Assembly (NCBI GenBank): GCA_963924555.1
Contig: OZ004593.1
Location: forward strand, 1,550,001 to 1,614,000
Reading direction: 5' to 3'
Length of the DNA stretch: 64,000 nt
DNA from: Crambe crambe
Taxonomy: Eukaryota; Porifera; Demospongiae; Poecilosclerida; Crambeidae
The first letter of the stretch is position 1; every line of letters begins with the position of its first letter. The translations under genes and the position numbers were made by a program. Below the pieces are notes generated by a model. That model saw only the letters and a list, made by a program, of their open reading frames with translations. It was not told the origin of the DNA and ran no database searches. Below are positions 9,714 through 21,205 of the stretch, one piece after another.

Positions 9714-11522
9714 ATGTCTGTTCTACTCTTTGTGGTGCTTTTCATTATAATGGAAGTTCCTGTAATGTCTGCAAAAGTCAATAGTAGCATTTCTGAGTCA
9801 AATGCATCCTCTGTCTGCTCACAGGAGCAAGGAAGCCCCTCCTGCCCACCATGTTCATTTTGCATTGGAGGAGAATGCAAGTGTGGAGTGTATCCATACG
9901 ATGTCGTCCATTGCAACAAGACCTCTTCATCGATACTCTCTTGCAACTGTGCAACTTTCGATGCAGGCAGGAATGTAACCATGGTCGGTTCCTGTTCATT
10001 TGGGTGCACAAGTCCGGTGAAAAACACTCTCTACCGAGAACTCCCTCAAAATATTTCAAACTTGAATGAGATGATGTGTAAGCCATTTAACAGAACAAGA
10101 GTTCTTTGTGGTAGATGTCTCCCGGATCATTATCCTCTTGCGTATTCCTTGAATTTATCCTGTATTGATTGTCCACATGTGGGTTGGAACTGGGCAAGGT
10201 ATGTCATTGTGGCATATCTTCCACTTACCGTCTTTTACCTCCTGATTCTGCTCTTTCGGACAAATATAGCATCAAGTCACCTGCATTCTGTGATGATGTT
10301 CTGCCAGGCTCTCTCCATCCCGATATTCTCAAGATTAGCTCTAGCTGATGTCGTGGCTAGCTCAAGTCCTGCAGTTATCATCACATCCAAAGTGGCATTA
10401 TCACTCTACGGCATATGGAACTTGGATTTCTTCAGACCCTTTTATACCGATATTTGTCTTGGAATAGGCATTCTCCCCACTTTAGCTCTGGATTATATCG
10501 TTGCTCTATACCCGTTTTTCCTCATGTTAATCACACACTTGCTGATCGTCCTCTACGATAGGAATTTCAAGGTCGTCACTATCATGTGGAGGCCATTCCA
10601 GAATATACTCTCCTTCTTCACAGAGAATTGGAACATCAAGACTTCCATCATCGATGCTTTTGCAACCTTTTTCCTGTTTGCAAACTTCAAACTCCTCAGC
10701 GTGACTTTTGATTTGCTTACCCCAACTTATATATTCGAGTTGCACCATGACCATTTCAACCATTCTCTAGGACTATACTATGCAGCTGATATCGAGTACT
10801 TTGGCAGTGAGCATCTTCCCTATGCCATCTTGGCTCTGGTAGTCTTGGCATTATTTGTTATCGTACCAGTCATCATCTTCACTCTTTATCCCTTTTCGTT
10901 CTTTCAGAAGTTTCTGAACCTGTTTCCTGCTCGTTGGTACATCCTGCACACTTTCATGGATTCATTTCTTGGTTCCTACAAGGATGGAACGGAACTGGGC
11001 ACCCGAGACTGTCGGTGGTTTTTTTCACTCTTCCTCTGGTGTCGTCTCTGTTTCTTCTTATCCTATGTATTCAAGTTGAATATCATGATGACAGTAACGA
11101 CAACATTTATATTAATGGCCTTCATCATCTTGATGATAACAGTCCAACCCTTCAAGCTAGCAGTGAACCATTTCAACACCATTAACACCGTCATGCTGCA
11201 GTTACTGGCACTCTTTCTTCTCTGCCTCGCTGGAAGGAACTTATCCGTGCTCACAATGCATAAGTTTACTCCTGTGTTCAACATTGTTGGCTTCCTTACT
11301 GCCTCTGTTCCTCTGTGGTACTGTCTTTTCACTGTCGTTCACTGGGTCTTCAAGAGACGGAAGATAATCTTCAAGATGGGCTTTAAAACCATTAACAGGG
11401 TTAAGGCGAGAAGGAAAGGATATAGAACATTATCGGAAGTCAGTGAAGTGGAAGAAGGCCTCTCTGATAGGATTATAAATCCCGATGCGTACCACCAAAC
11501 GAATCTTTCTAGTTTCTCTTAG
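9714..11522 (+). CDS. Multipass membrane protein with Cys-rich ectodomain, paralogue 4
   Basis: Intronless frame of 602 residues from the ATG at 9714. The open frame extends upstream to 9681 but only through a GTG. The ATG is chosen because it directly begins a good signal peptide (MSVLLFVVLFIIMEVPVMSA). The ectodomain is shorter than in the other copies. The family signature is present: CGRCLPDHYPLAYSLNLSCI, WNLDFFRPFYTDICLG, DYIVALYPFFLM and IEYFGSEHLPYAILALVV. It is closest to paralogue 3, so the four genes form two pairs (1+2 and 3+4), suggesting an old duplication followed by a recent one. The cytoplasmic tail is the longest and most acidic of the four. Function unknown. Confidence 0.9.
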   Translation: MSVLLFVVLFIIMEVPVMSAKVNSSISESNASSVCSQEQGSPSCPPCSFCIGGECKCGVYPYDVVHCNKTSSSILSCNCATFDAGRNVTMVGSCSFGCTSPVKNTLYRELPQNISNLNEMMCKPFNRTRVLCGRCLPDHYPLAYSLNLSCIDCPHVGWNWARYVIVAYLPLTVFYLLILLFRTNIASSHLHSVMMFCQALSIPIFSRLALADVVASSSPAVIITSKVALSLYGIWNLDFFRPFYTDICLGIGILPTLALDYIVALYPFFLMLITHLLIVLYDRNFKVVTIMWRPFQNILSFFTENWNIKTSIIDAFATFFLFANFKLLSVTFDLLTPTYIFELHHDHFNHSLGLYYAADIEYFGSEHLPYAILALVVLALFVIVPVIIFTLYPFSFFQKFLNLFPARWYILHTFMDSFLGSYKDGTELGTRDCRWFFSLFLWCRLCFFLSYVFKLNIMMTVTTTFILMAFIILMITVQPFKLAVNHFNTINTVMLQLLALFLLCLAGRNLSVLTMHKFTPVFNIVGFLTASVPLWYCLFTVVHWVFKRRKIIFKMGFKTINRVKARRKGYRTLSEVSEVEEGLSDRIINPDAYHQTNLSSFS

Positions 11523-11865
11523 ATGCACTTTTTTTTTATAGCATGTGTCAATGTGTCATAGGTACATGTTTTACTCTCATACTGGTGTGGTATGGGATTC
11601 CCTTTTAAATGTTATATAGTATAGAGTTTTCTCATGAATAAGTCATAAGTTAATGGAGGCATGTAGTTATAGTACCTATGAGATGCTATAGTTAAAGTTC
11701 AAATTCAACTGCTAAGCAGCCATGACTCGGTCGTCATTTGAACAGCAACCTTGTGTTTGCAATCTTTTATGCTTATTCCAGTTGTATAAAAAAAGGTATT
11801 CTGATTAGAGGTGTCCTCTTTTCGGTGGTAAGTGCCCTGACTATATGAAGGGGTGTCCTCCATAT
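11523..11865. other. Intergenic DNA after the membrane-gene cluster
   Basis: No gene seen. A short imperfect hairpin lies at 11835-11872 (ctgactatatg against catatagtcg, 13-base loop) and abuts the outer end of the TIR element that follows. Confidence 0.6.
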
Positions 11866-13136
11866 AGTCGGGTAGCTTAGCACTGTAATTTAAAGAAATC
11901 AAGACGGAGTGGACAAAAGTGTCAAATTTTTAGTGGTCACTCTTTAGGTGGTATGGTTTGATTTCAGGGTAGGAGCCACCTTGGGAATCCCTTGGAATGA
12001 TTTTTATTTAATTTTGAAGTCTTCTTATACAAAAATCCGGTACCCGCAAAAAAATTAAATTTTTGCGGCACATAGCACATATATTGCGAAAAAAAAAACA
12101 CGAAAATATTTCAGAATTGTTTTGATGAAAAGAGCACTAATTTGATACATGCCATTTAATCTATAGCCTGCTGGTAGTTTTCTGTCTCAGACCAATATTT
12201 TTTGAGACAGATTCACTGAATCTCTAGAAGTAGGAATGCAATTATAAATAGGCATGCAAACTGATGAGGGAAGATGTAATTGCAGTAATTACTGGTAGCT
12301 ACACTAGTAATTTGTTTACCACTAGAAGTGCATATCATCCTGCATACCTCTGAATGGCACTTGCCTTGCAAAAAAAAAAAATAATGGTAAGAAATTTTTT
12401 AATTAATATACATGCCAAAAACCCCCTCAGATTGCTTCTCAGACACCTTAATCAGAAAAATTTCCTGGGGGGAGGGGGGGGGCATGCTTTGTGCACTGTG
12501 TGATCACAATAGCCTGACCAAATAAAACCTCAAGATTACACCCCTGAAGATAATGCCTTTTCTACAAATGCTACTAAGTTTAGAAGGCTAGACAAGCTTC
12601 CAGTTCAACTGAAGTTTGAATCAGATATAGATGTGGATGAGCTTGTCAGTAGTGGCATAAATCCTGTCACTTGAAGTTTAATAGGAGTTCTAAAGGCTGT
12701 GGTGTAAGAATCTGGGATTATGATTTGGTGCAGCAGCAGTCACGGACTTACTTTGAATGCAGAGTGCAAGGCATGTGGATGAACCTGCCAGTTGCTTCAC
12801 TGAACTTGTTAAATGTGGCTGTAACAGTTCTAAAGGCTGTGGCATGCAAGAAAGCTAACTGGCAGTGTACTGAACTTTGTAGCTGTAGTTGTATAACTTC
12901 TTTCAAATTTGGACAAAATATTTTTGCGTTTTTAATTTTCGCAATATAGTTGCTATGTATCGCGAAAAATTAAATGTTCGCGGGTACCGCAATTTTGCAT
13001 AAGAAGACTTCAAAATTGAATAAAAATCATTCCAAGGGATTCTTAAGGTGGCTCCTACCCTGAAATCAAACCATACCGCCTAAAGAGTGACACTTTTGTC
13101 CGCTCTGTCTTGATTTTGTAACTAAGCTACCTGACT
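11866..13136. mobile_element. 1.27-kb DNA element with about 240-bp terminal inverted repeats
   Basis: The left arm (11866-12112) and right arm (12905-13136) are inverted copies. They share gtagcttag, aatcaagac, ggacaaaagtgtca, ggtatggtttgatttcaggg, taggagccacctt and gaagtcttcttat, and both end inward in a GCG/CGCGAAAA motif. The inside carries decayed coding-like sequence. One piece at 12546-12674 is a 42-codon open frame ending in TGA. Another near 12670-12900 contains two copies of ttctaaaggctgtgg and can be read, with a frameshift, as a Cys-rich tail (CGCNSSKGCG, then QCTELCSCSC), resembling the CXC-type tails I associate with invertebrate transposon-encoded proteins. No transposase catalytic core is seen, so this is a non-autonomous or deleted copy. 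It ends 72 bp before the first visible dynein exon. Confidence 0.85.
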
Positions 13137-13208
13137 AATAATAATTATATGACCTGTTGCTGTACAGCTGTTTAATCAATCCTAATTAATGCCCTCTTCT
13201 GTATTCAG

Positions 13209-13906
13209 TGAGACTGATTTCAATGCTGAATTCGAGTACTTCCTGCGCGGCAAGGAGTCCATCAGGATGGACATCAAAGTACCTGAGATGGAAGGTTTGA
13301 CCAAGGAACAGGTGTGCTGGTTTAATATTTTATACGTACACTAATTTTTCATTGTTAATGATAGCATTTGTACATTAGTACTAAAAATAAGTTTTCAGCT
13401 AATTTCCCCAACATTTTTGCCCCGTCTAGTCTATTGAAAGGATCTGAAAAGAAAAACAATGTTATCTCTATTATTTGTGTGATGTGAAGGATCAAAAAGA
13501 ATGTTATTTCATAATCAAAACAATTATAGTTGAAAGTAAAAATCATACTACTGATGTGAAGGGTAACCAAGGACCCAGTGATCACTATGGAATGAGTCCC
13601 AAACACTATGGAAATTGGGAGATATCCTGATAAAGGAATTCATGGGATACACAAAGGCATGGCAAATTTCCTCATTTCCTATTCAAAATATGTGTATCTT
13701 ACATTTCTCTACGAAAACAATATTTCCTTCAAAATACACGGAAATCCCTTGTTTTTCATAGTGAAAGATGAATATCAAAGAGTAAATATGGGGGCCAATT
13801 AAGTTGAATAGGAAGGTGGTCTCTTAAAAGAAAAGTGGCTTCATTTTAAGGTGGTCTGTTTCAGAGCACTCTTGAAAGAGTAGCCATAACTTTTAAACTC
13901 TCTCTC

Positions 13907-13985
<79 letters not shown>

Positions 13986-16900
13986 AGGCTGTTTGTATGC
14001 ACCATCTCTCCAAGCAACTGCCTGCCTTCAGCAACATTGCATACTCCATCTCATGTAATGGAGACTTCATGAAGTGGGTAAAATCGGTCAACCCTGAGCA
14101 CTCTGTGCCCGAATGCTGGGACGAGGAGCGTGAACTCTGTAAGAGAATTTGATACTACCATCAGTAGCTGTATTGGGGAGGGAGGGGAGTCTTGAAACAC
14201 TCTCTCTTAAGGGAAAATTATCAGTAGCTATTCTCAATATGCAACCCTAATGCTCTTTACATTTTTCTCCTACTTTTCCTAGCACCTGTGGGTAAGGCTC
14301 TATACAAGATGTTAGTGATCCAGGCATTCCGTGCCGACAGGCTCTTGTCCATGGCATCCTTGTTTGTGTCCACGGTGCTGGGAGACAGTTTCCAGCACGC
14401 TGCCGAACAGGAGCTTGACCTGGCACACTTGGTCAACACTGAGGTAAGTATGGGGTACAATCTCCTAATATGGACACTTGAAAAATAAAAATTTAGTTCA
14501 ATATCATGCCATGATGTTGTTATTTTTTAAGATGTGGTTCTTTAGAGTACTCTAGGATGTCTTGCCATGTTTTTTAAGGTGGTTTTTCTTGTTCTCCAGG
14601 TGAAGTCCAGCCATGTTTTTTAAGGTGGTTTTTCTTGTTCTCCAGGTGAAGTCCAGCACTCCAGTGTTGCTATGTTGTGTCCCTGGCTATGATGCCAGTA
14701 GTCGTGTTGATGACCTGGCTGCCCAGCAAGGAAAACCATGCACCTCCATTGCCATAGGTACATCTCTTCAACGCACACAGCATCCAAATACAGTGTAGCT
14801 TGTGTCCTGGATCAGTCGATCTTTATTGCTTGATTCAAATCCTCAGAATTCTCCTACTAATTTGTACTGTAATCAATGCATTATTCATACAAGCCTGAAA
14901 TTTGAGCACTTCTATTTAATGCACAGCATCCATACCTTACCTTTTTTCTCTATGCCTCATAATTTCTCCTAATTACTGAGAATGTCACACTCTTTATCTA
15001 CACAGGGTCTGCCGAGGGCTTTAATCTGGCAGAGAAGGCCATCTCTTCTGCTTCCAAGTCTGGTCGCTGGGTGCTACTGAAGAACGTCCACCTTGCCCCA
15101 CAATGGCTGGTTCAGCTGGAGAAGAAGCTCCACTCCATCATACCACATGCCAATTTCAGGTTGTTCCTAACCATGGAAATTAACCCCAAGGTGAATAGAG
15201 GATTTTATGTTTTATCATCGCATAACATTTTGCATTTTCTGTCTCTGCCTGATCAAGGTTTTTCTAGCGAAAATATTAAATTTTTTGTGGTTTTGCAAAT
15301 ATTGATGTGTGAACCATATAAATTCCCTTATTCTCATGTTAATGTCGGTCATAATAATTATAATGACAACATGTCAATGTTACTTTTATTCCTATAGTGA
15401 AGTAGTAGGAGATAGGTCCTGGGCTGGGGTTTTGTTCTGCTAATTGGAGCTAATAACCCTCAATAGGCAATTAACAGTAATTGTACCCAATTAGCTAATA
15501 AGCATTAATAACGTCTTGACTTTCTGTCTTCCTTTGGGGGAAAAGGATAGGGGGCCCCAAGCAGGGGTCCCCTTCTGGTCCAGGACCTGGTCACATCTGA
15601 CTTGCTTCTGCCAGATGGATAGCAGTTGGCAATTCCTGTAGAGAAAGAACTCTGCAATGCAAAATAACATGTTCTCTCCCTGGCAGCATTACTCTTATGC
15701 ATACCTTATGGCTATTTACCTGTATGGAGTGAGTGGGAAGGTAGCTTTCGACTCCTGCTTGCTTTGAAAGGAAAAAACTGCTGTTTGACGAAGTTGCGCA
15801 TGCTTATTGAATACCTAGTATTCCACGTGCTTCTCTAGTGCGCATGCGCCCTTCTCCCATCTGCCCTAAACCCCCGCCACTTTTGGACCTTCCCTCCATT
15901 AACTCCATTTAATGACTACCATCATTATTTTTCAAAACCACAAAATCCACGAAAATATCGTGCCTATACGGTATGTTCAAAGTAGCTGTCCGGATGCATA
16001 CCGTGTTCTTAGTTTTTACTCTATTTCCTTTTAACCCCGTGTTTACAGGCATGAGACAGAAAATAATATTTTTAGAATGACCAAGTGCCAAAGTTATTAT
16101 TTGGCAATGCTTATTTGCTGCTCCAGGTTCCTGTCAATCTCCTTCGTGCTTCCCGTATCTTCACATTTGAACCGCCTCCAGGAGTGAAGGCCAACCTCAT
16201 CCGTACCTTCAGCACGGTGCCTGCAGCCCGCATGTGCAAAGAGCCCCATGAGCGTGCCCGTCTGTACTTCCTGCTAGCGTGGTTCCACGCCATCATCCAG
16301 GAGAGGCTGAGGTATGCCCCCCAGGGATGGACCAAGAAATACGAGTTCAATGAGTCTGATCTCAAGATGGCCTGCGATACACTGGACACTTGGCTGGAGA
16401 GTGTTGCACAGGTCAGGGGAAAATGGAACGTGTCAAGAGTTTTTAGGTTGGGGGCAAGGGGGGGATTTATACCCCCTCCCCCATTTATATGTTGTTGTTG
16501 TTTTATAAATCCCCATCACTGCTCATGTCCTTTTCTTTCAACTTTACTTGATTGTAATTTCACCATAGGGACGTACCAATCTCCCCCCAGACAAGGTTCC
16601 ATGGAGCGCCATGCGTACCCTCCTCTCACAGTGCATCTATGGAGGACGCATAGACAATGACTTTGACCAGCGACTGCTCAACTCATTTGTGAACCGTCTC
16701 TTCACCGTCAAGAGCTTTGAGGCCGAATTCCCCCTCATGACTAACATTGATGGACACTTTGGCAAGAGGATCAACATGCCTGAGGGAATCAGGTGGGTGG
16801 AACGCTTATGATCCTCAATATCGAGTCCTAACCCTGAGATAGTAAAGTGTCCACACTAGCTATATATAGTTTTCGATCGATCTTGGATAAGATGATGTGC

Positions 16901-19675
16901 TTCAGCAGGACTAATAATAATGGTTTATTTCTTTCTCACAGGCGAGAGCAGTTTTTGCAGTGGGTGGAGAAGTTGCCCGAAAACCAAACCCCTTCATGGC
17001 TTGGCTTACCAAATAATGCAGAAATGGTTCTTCTGACCAACAAAGGTTTGATTTTGTGCCACCCATATATACTGCTTCCATTATTCTTAATTACGCTTCT
17101 AATAATATTATGGATTGTCTAACTCTTTCCTGCAGGAACGGCAATGATTGCTCATCTGCTCAAGATGCAGAGTCTAGAAGATGACGACGAGTTCTTTTCC
17201 ACTGTTTCCACTATCATAGCCACCTCACCAACGTCAGTACTATATCTTACTATACTCTCACACTCACCATATGACATTACTGTCCAATATGCAATAGAGC
17301 ATGCAGCACTTCACTAGTTTTTTTTTTTGTTTTTTTTTCTCCCTTAGTGTGGGTTCCCCTGGCAAGGGCAAGCTACAACATGATGGACGTCCTGCCTGGA
17401 TGAGAACACTTCATGCCACTGCTTTAGACTGGCTCTCCATGATACCTGAGGTTAGTAATTGTTTCCCTGTCTATCAATCTGTTAATCGTTTTGCTGACTA
17501 TAGAATCTAGATGTGTTGAGGAGAACTGCTGAGAATATCAAGGACCCTCTCTTCCGTTTCTTTGAAAGAGAAGTAAATTTGTAGTAATTTGACCATTCCT
17601 TCTCCCTTACCTCCACTCCCCGCCCCTTTCTCTCTCCTCCCCCACCCCCTCTGTCGACCCACACAGGTGAATACTGGTCATCGTCTGCTGACCACTGTGA
17701 GAGGGGACCTAGAGGATGTGGTGCAGGTGTGTGAGGCCAAGAAGAAACAAACCAACTACCTCAGGTCACTCATCAGTGACTTGGCCAAAGGTATGGAAAA
17801 ATAAGTTTGATGATTGACATATGGTGGGAAGTTGTCACACATATACTAGCAAACCAAACCTCTCCTGAATTATTTCAATCCCATGAAATCCTTACGAATT
17901 TTCCTTTTTGTGTTTTAGGTATTATTCCAAAGAGCTGGCGACGTTATACTGTGCCATCAGGTTTGACTGTCATCCAGTGGGTCACAGACTTCAGCGAGCG
18001 CATCAAACAACTCCAGTCCACCTCCAAGAAGGTTGCATCTGGTAGCTCCAAGGTCCTCAAGGTGAGCTTAAAGAAGATGCCTGTGCTGTTTCAGTCCAGT
18101 GAGGATTAGAACTCTTTTGAAAAGATCCATGAGAAGAGTTGATCTGCCGTATTATGATATGGTCTTTAAATAGATACATTCCTAAGTGCAATGGGATATA
18201 TTATGCCAATAATTATGATGTCAGACCAATGCAAATCTTGATCAGACTTTTGACCCGGTAAATGGCCTATGGCAGACTGTTATAATCCTCACTGCAGTCA
18301 TGACCACAGTGAAATGATCCCACCTCTATATTACGCAAATGTATAAATTGGTATCTATTGTGTCAGTAGTTATGTGTGGTCTATTGCATTTACTGAGCTA
18401 GCTAGAACCTGCATCACATACTCGTTACAAGTGAGGCTATGGTATTATGATTAATGATTTGTCTTTCATAGAATGTGAACATCTGGTTGGGTGGTCTGTT
18501 CACCACTGAGGCCTATATAACTGCTACTAGACAGTATGTGGCTCAAGCTAACAACTGGTCACTGGAGGAACTGTATTTGGATGTAAGAACACATTAATGT
18601 TCAGGCTCATTTTCTTGCTAAAATTGTACGAGAGAAATTGATAATGTGTGGAGGACCTACTTCAAATAAGGTGATAGAAGTGAAATATTTTTGCTTATCT
18701 TCATAGATTGCAGTTGACACTAAAGGACCTGTTGATGACTGCAGCTTTGGAGTAACAGGTCTGTATATATGTACAGAAAGGACCGTAAATACTTATTGTG
18801 AGGGCCCAATATTCAACGGGTCAGTTGTGGGTATTACAATACAAGTTGATCGTGGGAAAGTTAATCTTTGAGTGTGCATAACTAGTCACCTATTAGCTAG
18901 CTCTGGACTTGCATATTGTCATTATGGCTATATAAAGAGCTTACTGTTATGCTCACAATAGAAACCGATGGGGAAGGAAATGACTCTAAGTTTGCATAAT
19001 TTAAGATTGTGTTAATCTTAGAATGGGTCCTTTAAAGATATTGGTGTGCTCTATAAGGAATTTTGCATATACTCTAGGTCTGAAGCTTCAGGGAGCAGAA
19101 TGCACTAAGAACATTCTTTCTCTCTCTGATACCATCCTCACTGAGCTCCCTCTCTCCAGCCTCAAGTGGGTCAGGTAAGGAGTGTGACAATTTCATTCTG
19201 ATTGATACTTAACACACTTTTCCCCATCACTTGTGTAGGGTTGATCCTGTAAATATGCACAAAATGGCCGAAGGGAAGGTATGTTGACCATTATTATGTT
19301 TAACTATACAGTTTCCTCTGAATAATGGACACTTGTAGGAGCCAACTTTTATCCTTTGTAGAGAGAGGTTATCCTTTTGCAGAGGTTATTTTGTATGTAG
19401 TAAGGTCCTTTGTTGAGAGGTTTATCTTCGGAGTATTTAGTTCCACTATGCTATGCACAGAACAACAAAGAAGATTCTCGTATACAGGCATCATTATGTA
19501 TCATGCACTTCTGAACTTCTTTCTTGTCTGTCTCTAGGTGACCTTGCCTGTGTACCTCAACAGCCATCGTGCTGAGCTGCTCTTCACATTGGACTTCAAA
19601 GCAGAAGGGGTGACTTCATCCTCTGACCACTCCTACTATGAAAGAGGTGTGGCTATTCTCTGCTCTCCTTTGTAA
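13209..19675 (+). CDS. DYNC1H1: Cytoplasmic dynein 1 heavy chain, C-terminal 765 residues in 18 exons (5' partial)
   Basis: Exons: 13209-13311, 13988-14138, 14283-14443, 14646-14757, 15006-15190, 16127-16411, 16569-16792, 16942-17045, 17136-17232, 17348-17450, 17504-17572, 17667-17790, 17919-18061, 18472-18582, 18707-18758, 19078-19174, 19239-19278, 19538-19675. All introns are GT-AG and the phases join with no stop. The product covers the end of the AAA+ ring (AAA6 region) and the C-terminal domain of the minus-end microtubule motor. Recognisable family stretches include [116 protein letters not shown] and a final [10 protein letters not shown]. These match cytoplasmic rather than axonemal dynein. 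The first exon begins inside a codon at a 3' splice site, so upstream exons must exist. About 3,900 residues (stalk, AAA1-5, tail) are absent, and the DNA upstream holds other genes. No disabling change is seen in this part. Confidence 0.93.
13900..13982. repeat. (CT)n microsatellite in dynein intron
   Basis: An almost pure CT dinucleotide tract with one or two CCC interruptions runs to within about 5 bases of the acceptor AG at 13986-13987. It therefore doubles as the polypyrimidine tract of that splice site. Confidence 0.95.
14564..14655. repeat. Perfect 46-bp tandem duplication spanning a splice acceptor
   Basis: Positions 14564-14609 and 14610-14655 are identical. Each copy contains the end of the intron (pyrimidine tract, ttctccag) plus the first coding bases GTGAAGTCCA. 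Only the second acceptor (exon from 14646) preserves the reading frame into SSTPVLLCC. Using the first acceptor runs into an in-frame TAA after eight codons. Confidence 0.95.
15262..15972. mobile_element. Probable MITE-like insertion in dynein intron
   Basis: Within the longest dynein intron, aaattttttgtggttttg near 15287 and its approximate inverted complement near 15930-15955 (aaaaccacaaaatccacgaa) mark possible terminal inverted repeats, each linked to a gcgaaaatat/cgaaaatatcg block. The inside is non-coding. The ends are degenerate, so the exact borders are uncertain. Confidence 0.45.
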
Positions 19676-20426
19676 ACTGTTGACTATTTGGAACTTTTGT
19701 AGATGTTAGAACACTATAATAACATTATAAATATGTAGTGGTAGCCAGCCATACACGTAGACTTTAATTTCATGTGGAATAACATAAATTTATTATCTAA
19801 TGACTAATCATGCATGAAAAAGTTTGTGCTTTTTCAATTTCTACTACATGTAGGGTAATTGATATTATACTGGATGTCATTAAATTTGTTAATGAGAAGA
19901 CAATAATTTTTGCACTCTCGTCAGCATCAGAGAATTAATCTAACCTCTGACCCCAGGTTACGGGACGAGGACCCCAGAGTGCATGGTAACCCAAAAAAAT
20001 TTTACTCTTGTTTTGTCCAGCCAATTATGTGTGGCTATTGTGTAACTGCTTGATTCTGCCATAGGTTTTTGAATAGAGTCTAACTGATCAGTGAGTTGAC
20101 AGCCCGATTGTACCTTTGACCCTGACGCAACAAGATGTGTCCATTATAATATCCTGTTTGAAAGAAGTGAAAAGATTGTCACCACCCTATGCTAATTCAT
20201 CTTGATATAAGCTGGTCAGCAAAAGGATATCAGTCCACAACCGTTCTTACGAAATCCAAACCATATTCAGCATGAAAATAAGCTGATAAGACTTCCACAA
20301 AAGCAGCAAGACCATCATCATGTTTCATGATCACTAGCTAATCATGGACATTTTTTATAGTGAAGTTCTTTTTTATTGCTCACCATGCTTAAAGAGTATT
20401 ACTGTCTCATACCATCAGAACTAACA
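19676..20426. other. Intergenic DNA between convergent dynein and NLR1
   Basis: Dynein (+) and NLR1 (-) converge here. It holds the hairpin repeat at 19912-19992 and otherwise no gene that I can see. Confidence 0.65.
19912..19992. repeat. 80-bp hairpin repeat near an NLR 3' end, copy 1
   Basis: It begins GCACTCTCG and closes with CCCCAGAGTGC, giving a 7-bp outer stem. Inside is gaccccaggttacgggacga followed by a second gaccccag, and GGTTAC pairs with the GTAACC just after. Near-identical copies lie at 35326-35399 and 56536-56612, each a few hundred bases beyond the 3' end of an NLR locus. Confidence 0.9.
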
Positions 20427-21205
20427 TTATTTGACTATCAGGTCACTGCAATGCTTGAGAGCACCAGCAAGATCCTTCATGCTTGCACCATCATCGTTAG
20501 AACTGCTATAAACTGCTGCAGTTACCAGAGCACAACCAATATGATTCGAACTAATATTAAGCATATGCAGCATACTACAGCGTTTAATACTATCAGCAAG
20601 ATACTTTGCACCATCTGCATAAATATGATTGGAATGAATATCAAGCGTATGCAGCATACTACAGTGTTTAATACCATCAGAAAGATACTCTGCACCATCT
20701 GCATCAATATGATTGGAATGGATATCAAGTGTATGCAGCATGCCACAGTGTTTAATACCATTAGCAAGATACTTTGCACCATATGCACCAATATGATTGG
20801 AATTAATATCAAGTGTATGCAGTTTACTGCAGTCTTTGAAAACATAAGCAAGATCTTTTATTCCATTATCACGAATACGATTATAACCAATATCAAGTGT
20901 ATGCAGACTACCACAGCAGTGCTTAAGACCATGAGCAAGACCCTTTGCACCATCTGCACCAATTGCATTAGAAGCTATTACTAGTGAATGTAAGTCAGTA
21001 CAGTACATGAGAGCTTTAGCAAGATCCTTTGAACCTTCATCACCAATATCATTAAAGCTAATTAAGCGTATGCAGCATACTAAAGTGTTTAATACCATCA
21101 GCAAGATACTTTGCACCATCTGCACCAATATGATTGGAATGAATATCGAGTGTATGCAGTTTACTGCAGTCTTTAAAAACGATAGCAAGATCCTTTATTC
21201 CATTT
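20427..21205 (-). pseudogene. Out-of-frame LRR tail of NLR1
   Basis: LRR coding continues past the NLR1 stop but in other frames. Relative to neighbouring repeats, the array has a 4-base insertion near 21213-21216 that shifts the frame and creates the stop. A short deletion near 21060 then changes frame again. Below that, about six diverged 28-residue LRRs remain open to a stop at 20427 and end GALKHCSDLIVK. A repeat-free insert of about 15 residues interrupts the last unit. This is either the decayed original 3' end of NLR1, an assembly error in a repeat-rich stretch, or coding restored by an intron I cannot place. Confidence 0.7.

Noticed and set aside
13861-14091. Minus-strand open frame with ERERER repeats
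   Set aside because: It is a translation of the (CT)n microsatellite.
20376-20984. 202-codon plus-strand frame
   Set aside because: Antisense of the LRR tail of NLR1.
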